A stretch of DNA of 64,000 bases from Spirosoma rhododendri (GTDB lineage: Bacteria > Bacteroidota > Bacteroidia > Cytophagales > Spirosomataceae): assembly GCF_012849055.1 (NCBI RefSeq), contig NZ_CP051677.1:4541001-4605000 (forward strand). The letters are read 5' to 3'. How positions within the stretch are numbered: the stretch's first letter is position 1; every line of letters starts with the position of its first letter. Below, one piece after another: positions 25,134 through 33,463 of this stretch. Under the pieces are notes generated by a model. That model had not been told where the DNA came from. It was given only the letters and a program-made list of their open reading frames with translations, and did not search any database. The translations under genes were made by a program, and so were the position numbers.

Positions 25134-25700
25134 CTAGGCCGCAATAACGTGCCCGGCGGAACGCCGGGTGCCATACACGGCCGGAACACGTGTCCGCAAC
25201 GAGTGACGTAAGCTCTTGGGTTCGATTGTGATGCGTGCGCCTGACCAGGTAGCAGCAATCACCATACCGGCAGCTACCAGAATAATGTCTTTCAGGATAT
25301 ACTGCGCGGCCAGTGTGGGCGTATGGTCAGGACCGGGAAACAACTCGGAGAAGAACAGGAAAATGGGCGACATAGCCCCAATCATTTGTATCAGCATGAG
25401 CCACACGCCCACCCGCAGGAACCGGCCCGTCAGGAAACAGATACCAATGACACATTCCAGCGTCGCGACAAAATCCATGGCATTATGACCGGAGAAAATA
25501 CCGAGCGTTAGAATAACCGTAGTTCGGGTAGCCAGTGATTCGATTGGACTCAAGCCGGGGAAAAACTTCAGCAGACCAAACCCTACAAAAACCAGCCCCA
25601 TACTCAGCCGCAGAATAACGACGCTATTGGCAACCATCCAGCTATTCATAGCGGTATCGAAGCGATCAAACCGATCTAAAACTGTGTGCATTATCTTCAT
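25134..25700 (-). CDS. DoxX-like integral membrane protein
   Basis: Starting at ATG 25700 (MKIMHTVLDRF) the product has about 188 residues and four hydrophobic segments: VVILRLSMGLVFVGFGLLKF, TTVILTLGIFSGH, ECVIGICFLTGR through WLMLIQMIGAMSPIFLFF, and ILKDIILVAAGMVIAA. The pattern and the WFGLLKFFPG-like first turn (GFGLLKFFPGLSP) fit DoxX/YkgB-type proteins. Function in this group is not settled. It is convergent with dnaX. Confidence 0.82.
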   Translation of the reverse strand: MKIMHTVLDRFDRFDTAMNSWMVANSVVILRLSMGLVFVGFGLLKFFPGLSPIESLATRTTVILTLGIFSGHNAMDFVATLECVIGICFLTGRFLRVGVWLMLIQMIGAMSPIFLFFSELFPGPDHTPTLAAQYILKDIILVAAGMVIAATWSGARITIEPKSLRHSLRTRVPAVYGTRRSAGHVIAA

Positions 25701-25834
25701 GGCAGGTTCGCTGTTTACGAGTTCAGATATGAAGATACCAACGCATATCAATTCAAAATAGATTGACTCCTGGCGTTGAAGAATCGATTAGCGTTTGCAC
25801 AATCAGAGCCGGATTGTCTGCTTGTATCCGTTTT

Positions 25835-25947
25835 AAGCGCTTTGGCTTTGCGGATGGTCGTTTTGCACTCCGCCGTATCAGGCGTTTTTTTTGCAATATG
25901 CTTTAGCATGGGCGCCGGTTGTTGGCGCAGACCGCAATCCGGGCGAG
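25835..25947 (-). pseudogene. Degenerate copy of the 3' end of the TPR-protein gene
   Basis: The stretch aligns by eye at roughly 70% identity with the 3' end of the TPR gene at about 26899-27010 (for example GCTTTGGC/GCTTTCGC, GCCGTATC/GCCGTGTC, CGCAATCCGGGCGAG/CGCAATACGGGCAAG). The frame is broken by indels. It ends exactly where a dnaX-like tail begins, so it is part of a duplication junction. Confidence 0.75.
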
Positions 25948-25971
25948 TTGAATCTGGAAGTCGACTACTGA
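25948..25971 (+). pseudogene. Relic of the last seven codons of dnaX
   Basis: TTGAATCTGGAAGTCGACTA plus CTGA reads LNLEVDY-stop, identical in protein to the end of dnaX (25109-25132), with 19 of 24 bases identical and all differences silent or in the stop codon. It is fused directly to the TPR relic on its left. Confidence 0.7.
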
Positions 25972-26017
25972 TTTTATCAGCAATCTGCCATCGGTCATGT
26001 TGCTTTGCATCAATTAG

Positions 26018-26713
26018 TTACCTCACCCCGTAAACGCTTGCCATTGCCCTGACGGGGAATGTGCCGACGCCCCTGAATTTGGGTGGTACGGCACTGAATA
26101 GAAACCCCTCATCAGGTAGCTGAGCCAGATTGCAGAGGTGCTCGACGATCAATATCTCCGCGCCCAGCAGTGTCGTATGAACGGGGCGCTGCTTCCCGGT
26201 GGTATTGTCGATGTTGTGCGAGTCGATACCCACCAGTATCGCTCCCTGATCCCTGAGGTACGTAGCCGCTTCGGCCGTCAGATACGGGTGGTTTTCGTAG
26301 TAGCTATCCGTATTCCAGTGACTGTCCCAACCCGTATGGATCAGCACGGCACGGTTGCTGACTGCATACTTTTTGAAGTGCTCATCGGTAATTTCGAGGG
26401 TATCGGTATACGGTATCCGAACAACGACGCCTTCCAGTTCGGCGAAACGTTCCAGACCAATCTGCGACAGGTCTTTACCATCCGCGTACCGGTGAAATGG
26501 CGAATCGATATACGTTCCCGTATTCGTAACCATCTCGATTTTGCCAATCTGAAATTCAGTCCCTTCCGCGTAAAGCTGCCTTGAATCTTCCCGGCTCAGG
26601 TAATCACAAACGACGGGAGCCGGTAGCCCTTTGTAGGTGATAAGCCCGTCTTCGATGGTATGGCTAAGATCAATCAGCGAATTAGCTTCGCGGTTGGCAT
26701 TGGCAGGTGTCAT
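26018..26713 (-). CDS. Cyclase-family (kynurenine-formamidase-like) metal hydrolase
   Basis: A 231-residue member of the cyclase/KynB fold. The metal-binding motif is TNTGTYIDSPFHRYADG; His in the usual HxGTHxDxPxH motif is replaced by Asn/Tyr at two places, while Asp and the last His are kept, a variant frequent in this family. Later motifs include HTGWD and VGIDSHNID. The reaction is probably hydrolysis of an amide or lactone; substrate unknown. It lies between the duplication relic and the TPR gene. Confidence 0.85.
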   Translation of the reverse strand: MTPANANREANSLIDLSHTIEDGLITYKGLPAPVVCDYLSREDSRQLYAEGTEFQIGKIEMVTNTGTYIDSPFHRYADGKDLSQIGLERFAELEGVVVRIPYTDTLEITDEHFKKYAVSNRAVLIHTGWDSHWNTDSYYENHPYLTAEAATYLRDQGAILVGIDSHNIDNTTGKQRPVHTTLLGAEILIVEHLCNLAQLPDEGFLFSAVPPKFRGVGTFPVRAMASVYGVR

Positions 26714-26893
26714 TGTGTGTAGTACGGTGAGAGTTTTTCTGTTTGCCAGATTCGTTGCGCACGTGCAACGACGGGCCGCAAACTACTCTTCTTTTCCACG
26801 TTTCCGTCAGGAAAATAAAGCTCGAAGGCAAATTCTCATCCCTATTCCCATCGTGATTGAGTGGTTTTCGACACAGATCAACCCTGTGCGTTG

Positions 26894-28009
26894 CTACTTG
26901 AACGCTTTCGCTTCGCGAACAGTCGTCTTGTATTCTGCCGTGTCGAGGGCTTTTTTGTAATACGCTTTGGCGCGGGCGTGGTCATTGGCGCGGGCCGCAA
27001 TACGGGCAAGTCCTGAATAAGCAAACGCCTTGTATTCTTTCGTGTACGCTTCGTTGGCGGGCAGTTTCAGCGCGGCTTCGTAAAAGTCGGTAGCGGCTTT
27101 GTCATTTTTATCGGCCTGTTCGGCCAGCATCCCCGAGAACGTCTGGTACGCCAGCGGTACCAGCTTGTTGGAAAACTGCCGCAGCTGCTGCACCGCCGGA
27201 CGCGCGTCGGCATACCGCCCCGACAGCAGCAGCGACTCGGCCTGAATCATGGCAAACAGCGGGTTCTTCGGGTATTTCTCAGTCAGATACGTGGTGTACA
27301 CGTTCGCCTTGACCGGGTTCGATTCGTGCTTGATCAGAATATGAGCGAGGTAATAATTGGCGACGGGCCGCATAAACACTGCCTTGCGGGTGGCAATATC
27401 CATCTGCTTCAGCCCCAGCGGCATATCACCATCGGCGAAGAAAAACATAAACGGCCGCACAACCGGATGGTCGAGCGGGTACCGTTCGACGTAGTAATTG
27501 TATAACCCGGTGGTGAAGTAAAAATCAGACCCTTTGTCGAGCAGCTTGGCACCGTCGCGCAGGTAGCTGTATGCTTTTTTCGACTCCCCCACCGCCTTCA
27601 GCGACTCGCCCTGATTGTGGTACAGCGACGCCATGTAACTGTAGGCACTGAGCGTAAAAAATACCCCCTCCGGATCGTTCTCGTTTTTGTCGAGCATCCG
27701 TTTAGCCAGCGTCATACCCTGATTGACAGCCTGCCCGAACTGCGCCATAGCCGCGTTGTTTTCGGCCATCGGCAGGTTCTGAATATCCAGCTGGGTAGCC
27801 CGCAGCATCGACGCCACCGGGTGCTGCGGGTAGCGCGTCTGGAGTTGCCGGATCAGCCCATCGGCCTGCGTAAACTCCATGTTGTAAATATGATCGAGAG
27901 CCTTCTGAACCGTCTGCTGCGCGGCAGGGTCGGTCATGACCTGTGCCCGCACGGGAAGCAACAGGCAAACGAGACAAAGGAGAGGTAAAAAACGGGAAAG
28001 CTGGAACAA
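26894..28009 (-). CDS. Secreted tetratricopeptide-repeat protein
   Basis: The 371-residue protein has a clear signal peptide (MFQLSRFLPLLCLVCLLLP, cleavage after VRAQ) and TPR-like helix pairs from about residue 30 (LDHIYNMEFTQADGLIRQLQ) to the end (ARAKAYYKKALDTAEY). It is probably a periplasmic scaffold. No enzymatic motif. A decayed copy of its 3' end lies 1 kb downstream. Confidence 0.85.
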   Translation of the reverse strand: MFQLSRFLPLLCLVCLLLPVRAQVMTDPAAQQTVQKALDHIYNMEFTQADGLIRQLQTRYPQHPVASMLRATQLDIQNLPMAENNAAMAQFGQAVNQGMTLAKRMLDKNENDPEGVFFTLSAYSYMASLYHNQGESLKAVGESKKAYSYLRDGAKLLDKGSDFYFTTGLYNYYVERYPLDHPVVRPFMFFFADGDMPLGLKQMDIATRKAVFMRPVANYYLAHILIKHESNPVKANVYTTYLTEKYPKNPLFAMIQAESLLLSGRYADARPAVQQLRQFSNKLVPLAYQTFSGMLAEQADKNDKAATDFYEAALKLPANEAYTKEYKAFAYSGLARIAARANDHARAKAYYKKALDTAEYKTTVREAKAFK

Positions 28010-28028
28010 AGCGACAGAGCGGATTACG

Positions 28029-28059
28029 TTGATTCTGTACGGCCGGAACCGTACTTTTG
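28029..28059 (+). promoter_or_regulatory. Bacteroidota-type promoter of the M16 peptidase gene
   Basis: TTG at 28029-28031, 20-nt spacer, TACTTTTG at 28052-28059; start codon 44 nt downstream. Confidence 0.75.
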
Positions 28060-28103
28060 TTTACTGCGTATAGCTAACGACGGCCATTCGCAAAAGTTTC
28101 ATC

Positions 28104-29369
28104 ATGATTCATTACGAACAGTTTGTTCTCGATAATGGCCTGAACGTTTTCGTTCATCAGGACGACTCAACGCCGATGGCTGCGGTCAATATTCTGTACA
28201 ATGTCGGCTCGCGCGATGAAGACCCTGCCCGCACTGGTTTTGCCCATTTGTTCGAACACCTGATGTTTGGCGGTTCGCAGCACATTCCCAGCTACGACGA
28301 ACCGCTGCAAAAAGTGGGTGGCGAAAATAATGCCTTCACCAGCCCCGACATTACCAACTATTACATCACGCTTCCCGCTGCCAACCTCGAAACGGCGTTC
28401 TGGCTCGAATCCGACCGGATGATGAGCCTGTCGTTCGACCCGCAGGTGCTCGACGTGCAGCAAAAAGTAGTGATCGAAGAGTTCAAACAGCGGTACCTCA
28501 ACCAGCCCTACGGCGATGTGTGGCTGAAACTACGACCGCTTGCCTACAGAGAGCACCCCTACCGCTGGGCGACTATCGGCAAAGACATCAGCCACATCGA
28601 AAACGCGACGCTCGACGACGTCCGTTCGTTCTTTTTCAAATACTACCTGCCCAACAACGCCAATCTGGTTGTGGCGGGCAACGTGACCGTCGAGCAGGTG
28701 AAAGAACTGTGTGCCAAATGGTTCGCCCCTATCCCGGCCGGACCAGCCTACGTGCGGGCTTTGCCAAACGAAGTTCGGCAGACCGAAGCGCGGCACGAGG
28801 AGGCAAGCGCCAAAGTGCCACTCGATGCACTCTACAAAGCGTGGCACATGCCCGGCCGGTTTGAACCCGGCTACTACTCCGCCGACCTGCTCAGCGATAT
28901 GCTGGGCCGGGGCAAATCGTCGCGGCTCTATCAGCGGCTCCTGCGCGACAACCCGCTGTTCAGCAACATCGGTGCCTACAGCACATCCTCGCTCGACCCC
29001 GGCCTGCTCGTGGTACAGGGAACGCTCAACGAAGGTGTGTCGCTCGAAGAAGCCGATGCCGCCGTGTCTGCAATCATTCAGGAATTCATCGATCAGCCCG
29101 TTGCCGATGACGAGCTGAGCAAGGTAAAAAATCAGGCGGAGGCCACCCTTGCCTTCTCGGAAATTGAATTGCTGAACCGGGCCATGAACCTGGCCTATGC
29201 TGCCAACGCGGGCAACCCTGATCTGGTCAACGAAGAAGCCGCGATGATTCAGGCCATCACCGCCGACGATATTCAGGCCACCGCCCGGCAAGTCCTGCGT
29301 CCCGACAACTGCTCGACGCTGTTCTACCGCCGGGCTAATGCGGAGAATCCGGACGAAGTTGCGGCTTAG
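28104..29369 (+). CDS. M16-family zinc metallopeptidase
   Basis: A 421-residue single-copy M16 protein. The inverted zinc motif HLFEH is at residues 48-52 in GFAHLFEHLMFGG, followed by ENNAFTSPD, and the distal Glu is probably in VVIEEFKQRY. The C-terminal half contains the second M16 domain (GRGKSSRLYQRLLRD). There is no signal peptide, so it is either cytoplasmic or exported by an unrecognised route. It is promoter-proximal to the MNT/HEPN/ispF group, which starts 11 nt after its stop and may be co-transcribed. Confidence 0.92.
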   Translation: MIHYEQFVLDNGLNVFVHQDDSTPMAAVNILYNVGSRDEDPARTGFAHLFEHLMFGGSQHIPSYDEPLQKVGGENNAFTSPDITNYYITLPAANLETAFWLESDRMMSLSFDPQVLDVQQKVVIEEFKQRYLNQPYGDVWLKLRPLAYREHPYRWATIGKDISHIENATLDDVRSFFFKYYLPNNANLVVAGNVTVEQVKELCAKWFAPIPAGPAYVRALPNEVRQTEARHEEASAKVPLDALYKAWHMPGRFEPGYYSADLLSDMLGRGKSSRLYQRLLRDNPLFSNIGAYSTSSLDPGLLVVQGTLNEGVSLEEADAAVSAIIQEFIDQPVADDELSKVKNQAEATLAFSEIELLNRAMNLAYAANAGNPDLVNEEAAMIQAITADDIQATARQVLRPDNCSTLFYRRANAENPDEVAA

Positions 29370-29380
29370 CCAAATCAGCC

Positions 29381-29734
29381 ATGAACCTGACCTACACGCC
29401 CCACGCCCTGACGCCCGAGCAGCTGACGGCTCTCTCCCAGGAGTTGAAGCAGGCCCTGACCGACCTCTATGGCCCCCGTCTTGACCGGCTGGTTCTCTAC
29501 GGCTCCTACGCCCGGGGCGACTATCACGCCGAGTCCGACGTCGACTTCCTGGTCGTACTGCGCGATGAGCCGGTACGGGCGGGGCGGGAGGTCAGGCAAA
29601 TGGCAGCTGTGGTCGGACCACTGGCGTTGAAATACGGTGTTGAGGTGTCAGTCTTTCCAACAGGCAGCCACCGGTACACGGCTGACGAAACCCTGTTTCT
29701 CCGGTCGGCTACCACCGATGGTATACCCCTATGA
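29381..29734 (+). CDS. MNT-type nucleotidyltransferase antitoxin, copy 1
   Basis: A 117-residue minimal nucleotidyltransferase with GSYARGDYHAESDVDFLVVL, the family G-S-X-X-R-G ... S-D-x-D active site. In MNT/HEPN modules this protein inactivates the HEPN RNase toxin by AMP transfer. The stop overlaps the next gene by ATGA. The first 195 nt are almost identical to copy 2 at 30161, after which the two diverge sharply. Confidence 0.9.
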   Translation: MNLTYTPHALTPEQLTALSQELKQALTDLYGPRLDRLVLYGSYARGDYHAESDVDFLVVLRDEPVRAGREVRQMAAVVGPLALKYGVEVSVFPTGSHRYTADETLFLRSATTDGIPL

Positions 29735-30129
29735 ACGATCTGAACCGGGCCGAAGCGCATTTACAGAAAGCCGCCGAAGACCTGCGCGAAGCCCGCAGCC
29801 TGCTCGACGCCGGTTTCCCTGATGGCACCTGCAACCGGGCTTATTACGCTCTGTTTCACGCTATCATTGCGCTGCTGTACACCACTGACGGCCCAATTCC
29901 GAAAACGCATACTGGTGCTCATACCGAGTTCCGACGGCAGTTTATCAGGCCGGGGCTTTTCGCCGATTCGTTCAGCAACACGATCACGCTGCTTTTCAAC
30001 CTGAGGCAGGGCAGCGACTACGAAATTGAGTTTGACACGACGCTCGACGACGCGCAGGACGCAGTAAACAAAGCCGCTGAATTTCTGAGCAAGGCCGAAG
30101 CATACATGAAAACCATCCAGCCCCGATAA
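29731..30129 (+). CDS. HEPN-domain toxin, copy 1
   Basis: A 132-residue helical HEPN protein. The core CNRAYYALFHAIIALL is the family signature; helix regions with LRQGSDYEIEFD follow. HEPN proteins of this type pair with MNT antitoxins and act on RNA. It overlaps the MNT stop by 4 nt and is followed after 31 nt by the second MNT gene. Confidence 0.88.
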   Translation: MNDLNRAEAHLQKAAEDLREARSLLDAGFPDGTCNRAYYALFHAIIALLYTTDGPIPKTHTGAHTEFRRQFIRPGLFADSFSNTITLLFNLRQGSDYEIEFDTTLDDAQDAVNKAAEFLSKAEAYMKTIQPR

Positions 30130-30160
30130 CTTTCTACTTTTGGTCATTGATGCAACGCGT

Positions 30161-30514
30161 ATGAACCTGACCTACACGCCCCACGCCCTGACGCCCGAGC
30201 AACTAACGGCTCTCTCCCAAGAGTTGAAGCAGGCCCTGACCGACCTCTATGGCCCCCGGCTCGACCGGCTGGTTCTCTACGGCTCCTACGCCCGGGGCGA
30301 CTATCACGCCGAGTCCGACGTCGACTTCCTGGTCGTACTGCGCGATGAGCCGGTAAAGAGCAGACAAGAGATAAACTTTATGATCGACCCGGTTTATGAT
30401 CTTACCGAAAAATACGATGTACTGGTTATGGTCAAACCATCATCGACGCACAAGTACGAGTCTTCAGACCTTTTTTTCTACGATCAGGTTCGTACGGATG
30501 GTATTACGATATGA
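30161..30514 (+). CDS. MNT-type nucleotidyltransferase antitoxin, copy 2
   Basis: This 117-residue protein shares residues 1-65 with copy 1 exactly, including GSYARGDYHAESDVDF; the five base differences over that stretch are all silent. The C-terminal half is unrelated in detail (SRQEINFMIDPVYDLTEKYD against the copy-1 RAGREVRQMAAVVGPLALKY). It overlaps the second HEPN gene by ATGA. A longer reading from 30140 is possible but does not match copy 1. Confidence 0.9.
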   Translation: MNLTYTPHALTPEQLTALSQELKQALTDLYGPRLDRLVLYGSYARGDYHAESDVDFLVVLRDEPVKSRQEINFMIDPVYDLTEKYDVLVMVKPSSTHKYESSDLFFYDQVRTDGITI

Positions 30515-30918
30515 ATAGCAAGATAGGTGTGTACATGGTAATGGCCGAACAGTGCATTGATGATGCTAACGCATTGTTTCAGCTTGGCAGTGACCGGGGC
30601 GCACTCAATCGGGCCTATTACGGTTTTTTCGACGCTGTGCGGGCACTCCTGTTGACGAAAGCCATTTTCACAAAATCGCATCAGGCCACCCGATCTCTGT
30701 TTAGCGAACACTTCGTCAAAGAAGGACCTTTCACGGCTAAAGACGCAAAGGATTTTCACATTTTGTTTAATCTGCGCCAGGACAGTGACTACGAAACAGA
30801 CGACCCAACTGATAGCGTAGCTGTGAAGCAAATTATTGATACTGCCGCTGAATTTGTGTTGCAGGCAGGTGCTTATTTACGGGAACAACCCAATACAAAT
30901 CAACCGAAAACCGAATGA
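30511..30918 (+). CDS. HEPN-domain toxin, copy 2 (variant core)
   Basis: A 135-residue HEPN protein with LNRAYYGFFDAVRALL, where copy 1 has a His (LFHA) this copy has Asp (FFDA). The C-terminal NLRQDSDYETDD resembles copy 1. Its stop overlaps the ispF start codon by 4 nt (ATGA), so ispF translation may depend on its translation. Confidence 0.87.
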   Translation: MNSKIGVYMVMAEQCIDDANALFQLGSDRGALNRAYYGFFDAVRALLLTKAIFTKSHQATRSLFSEHFVKEGPFTAKDAKDFHILFNLRQDSDYETDDPTDSVAVKQIIDTAAEFVLQAGAYLREQPNTNQPKTE

Positions 30919-31391
30919 AAATACGAGTAGGTCAGGGCTATGACGTACACCGGCTCGAAGCCGGGCGCCCGTTCTGGCTGGGGGGTATTCAGATCCCCTG
31001 CGACTTTGGCCCCGTCGGCCACTCCGATGCTGACGTCGTTTGCCACGTCCTGTGCGACGCCCTGCTGGGTGCCGCCAACATGCGCAACATCGGCTACCAT
31101 TTCTCCGATAAAGACCCGCGCTGGAAAGGCGTCGACAGTAAGCTGCTGCTGGCCGAAGTACTGCGTATGGTCCGGGAGGCAGGCTACGAAATCTCGAATG
31201 TCGACGTAACGGTCGTTTTGCAGGAGCCGAAGTTGAACCCGCACATTCCGGCCATGAAAACGTGCCTTTCCGGGGTTATGCGCATTCCCGAAGACGATAT
31301 TTCCATCAAAGCCACGACCTCCGAGCACATCGGCTTCGTCGGCCGCAGCGAAGGCATTGCCGCTCACTGCGTCGCCCTTATTTTTAGATAA
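30915..31391 (+). CDS. ispF: 2-C-methyl-D-erythritol 2,4-cyclodiphosphate synthase
   Basis: IspF cyclises CDP-methylerythritol 2-phosphate in the MEP isoprenoid pathway. Metal ligands are visible in GYDVHRL (Asp, His) and the HSDADVVCH block; TTSEHIGFVGR binds substrate and the C-terminus is HCVALIF. At 158 residues it is full length. Its start codon overlaps the HEPN toxin gene, so an essential gene is embedded in a toxin-antitoxin operon. Confidence 0.96.
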   Translation: MKIRVGQGYDVHRLEAGRPFWLGGIQIPCDFGPVGHSDADVVCHVLCDALLGAANMRNIGYHFSDKDPRWKGVDSKLLLAEVLRMVREAGYEISNVDVTVVLQEPKLNPHIPAMKTCLSGVMRIPEDDISIKATTSEHIGFVGRSEGIAAHCVALIFR

Positions 31392-31453
31392 TTGACATAA
31401 TTTGAGATATTTTCTCAAATACCGCGGTTTACAGGCAAAAGCAGTCTAAACAC

Positions 31454-32752
31454 ATGCTCGTAGAATTCAGTGTTGCCAACTTTCTATCGATAAAAGAGCG
31501 CCAAACGCTGCGGATGGACGCAACAGGTATCAGCGACTATCCGGAACGGGTGTTCACCGCCGGTAGACACAAGCTATTGCGGAGCGCAGCTATATACGGT
31601 GCCAATGCCAGCGGGAAATCGAATTTACTGAAGGCTATTGGCGCGATGAATTCTATCCTGAAGACTTCTGCCCAAAATCAGTCTACTAATGAGATTCTCG
31701 TCGAGCCATTCCGCCTGAACACGGAAACAGTACACCAGCCAAGCCATTTTGAAATTATCTTTCTAATCGACAAAAGCCTATTTAGATACGGTTTTGAAGT
31801 AGACGAAAAGGTAGTACATGCGGAGTGGCTGTTCGAAACGAAGAACGTGCAGGAGAAGGCTTTGTTTTTAAGGCAGACCGATACTATTGAGGTATCGAAA
31901 GGATATAAAGAAGGAAAGGGACTTGAGGAAAGAACCCGGGAAAATGCATTATTTCTAGCCGTTTGCGATCAATTCAACGGTCCCACAGCAAAACGTATTT
32001 TCAATTGGTTTCGTCATGTTATTTATACATCCGGGGTCGATCATGATGTGCACAGAGAGCATTTATTGCGACTTCTAGATGCTCCTCCTATTGCAGCTAT
32101 TTTAACAGCAATATTTAGTAAGATGAACTTTGGCTTTGACGCCATTGGCTTACAAAAAGGTGAGATGAGCGAAGACTATTTATCAGGATTCTCTGAGGAA
32201 CAGCAAAGGCATTTTCAGATGCTGTTGAACGGTAAACAGACGGTTGCGGTAAAGACAGCCCATAAGCAGTATGATAAGGATAATCAATTAACTGGATACA
32301 TTGCACTCGATCTGGCTGAAGATGAATCGTCCGGCACAAATAAGTTCTTCGATTTGTTGGCACCAGTTTACTTATCGCTGGATGGCTCGGGACTTATAAT
32401 CATAGATGAACTAGACGCTAAACTCCACCCCCTACTTACGCAAGCAATTATTCGGTTATTCAACGATCCGGTGACAAATCCGAACAACGCGCAGTTAATT
32501 TTTGCAACGCACGATACGAACCTACTGTCGTATGGTCAGTTCAGACGGGACCAAATCTGGTTTACTGAGAAAGACCAATACGGCGCAACCTGTCTCTATT
32601 CATTAGTTGAGTATCAGGAAGAAGACGGTACGAAAGTTAGGAAAGACCGGTCGTTTGAAACTGACTACATTCAGGGACGCTACGGAGCAATCCCTTACAT
32701 CGGGGACTTCTCAAAACTCTTTCAGCAGCATGGCGCGGGTAGCGAAAATTGA
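31454..32752 (+). CDS. AAA/ABC-type ATPase, RloA-like defence protein
   Basis: The 432-residue protein starts with VEFSVANFLSIKERQTL, typical of OLD/RloA-like SMC-ATPases. It has Walker A GANASGKSN (residues 49-57), an ABC-like Walker B LIIIDELDAKLHP in the C-terminal third, and the switch ATHDTNLL. RloA/RloB pairs and the related PARIS (AriA/AriB) systems act in phage defence: the ATPase senses a trigger and releases or activates the nuclease partner. Base composition is more AT-rich than that of the neighbours, suggesting transfer. It overlaps the RloB-like gene by 23 nt. Confidence 0.85.
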   Translation: MLVEFSVANFLSIKERQTLRMDATGISDYPERVFTAGRHKLLRSAAIYGANASGKSNLLKAIGAMNSILKTSAQNQSTNEILVEPFRLNTETVHQPSHFEIIFLIDKSLFRYGFEVDEKVVHAEWLFETKNVQEKALFLRQTDTIEVSKGYKEGKGLEERTRENALFLAVCDQFNGPTAKRIFNWFRHVIYTSGVDHDVHREHLLRLLDAPPIAAILTAIFSKMNFGFDAIGLQKGEMSEDYLSGFSEEQQRHFQMLLNGKQTVAVKTAHKQYDKDNQLTGYIALDLAEDESSGTNKFFDLLAPVYLSLDGSGLIIIDELDAKLHPLLTQAIIRLFNDPVTNPNNAQLIFATHDTNLLSYGQFRRDQIWFTEKDQYGATCLYSLVEYQEEDGTKVRKDRSFETDYIQGRYGAIPYIGDFSKLFQQHGAGSEN

Positions 32753-33416
32753 CAACGCCGATAAGAAACGATTTGAGCGGCAAGAGACCAAACGAAAGCA
32801 GGATACCCGTCCCAAGCGACGCTTCTACCTTATTGTGTGCGAAGGCATCAAGACAGAGCCACACTATTTCAACGGTTTGAAACGAAAGTTACCGCCCCAC
32901 GTCCTTGAGCTAGTCGATCTGGACGCTCAGGGTACCGGTTTAAACACACTGGGCTTGGTTAAAAAGTCGCTCAGCATAAAAGAAGAATTCGAAAATCAGG
33001 GTCGTGTGGTGGATGAAGTTTGGGCAGTCTTCGATCGTGATAGCTTCCCAAATCATCATTTTGATAATGCCATTGCGAAAGCCAACGAACTGAATGTGTA
33101 CTGCGCGTGGAGCAATGAAGCCTTTGAACTTTGGTTTCTGCTTCACTTCCAGGATTTCCAGAATGCTATGCGTCGGCAGAATTACCGAAGCAAGCTGGAG
33201 CGGGAACTAAGCCAACGCATGGGTACTCCGTTTTCCTACGAAAAGAACAGCGAATCTGTGTTTGATCTGCTCTCTAAGCATGGCGATGAAGAGCAGGCTA
33301 TCAAACGAGCCAAGAAGTTAGTAGCGCAGTTTATCGGTCGAACTGATTATGCCAATCACAACCCCTGTACGACTGTCTATACGCTTATTGAAAAGTTACG
33401 TCCACAAATTAGATAG
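32730..33416 (+). CDS. RloB-like protein (predicted TOPRIM-type effector)
   Basis: I take ATG 32730 as start because the protein then begins with a basic tail and the RloB core FYLIVCEGIKTEPHYFNGL (conserved Glu), followed by DEVWAVFDRDSF (acidic pair) and AWSNEAFELWFLLHF, all RloB hallmarks. It is 228 residues long. RloB is proposed to be a TOPRIM-like nuclease working with the upstream ATPase. The 23-nt overlap implies coupled translation. Confidence 0.85.
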   Translation: MARVAKIDNADKKRFERQETKRKQDTRPKRRFYLIVCEGIKTEPHYFNGLKRKLPPHVLELVDLDAQGTGLNTLGLVKKSLSIKEEFENQGRVVDEVWAVFDRDSFPNHHFDNAIAKANELNVYCAWSNEAFELWFLLHFQDFQNAMRRQNYRSKLERELSQRMGTPFSYEKNSESVFDLLSKHGDEEQAIKRAKKLVAQFIGRTDYANHNPCTTVYTLIEKLRPQIR

Positions 33417-33463
33417 CTGTAGAATCTTATTTTCAACCCACTTCCTGAATAACCAACCTGCCA

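Noticed and set aside
25776..26033. 85-residue open frame as a gene
   Set aside because: It lies across two decayed fragments (TPR-gene end and dnaX end) in different orientations, so it is chance coding.
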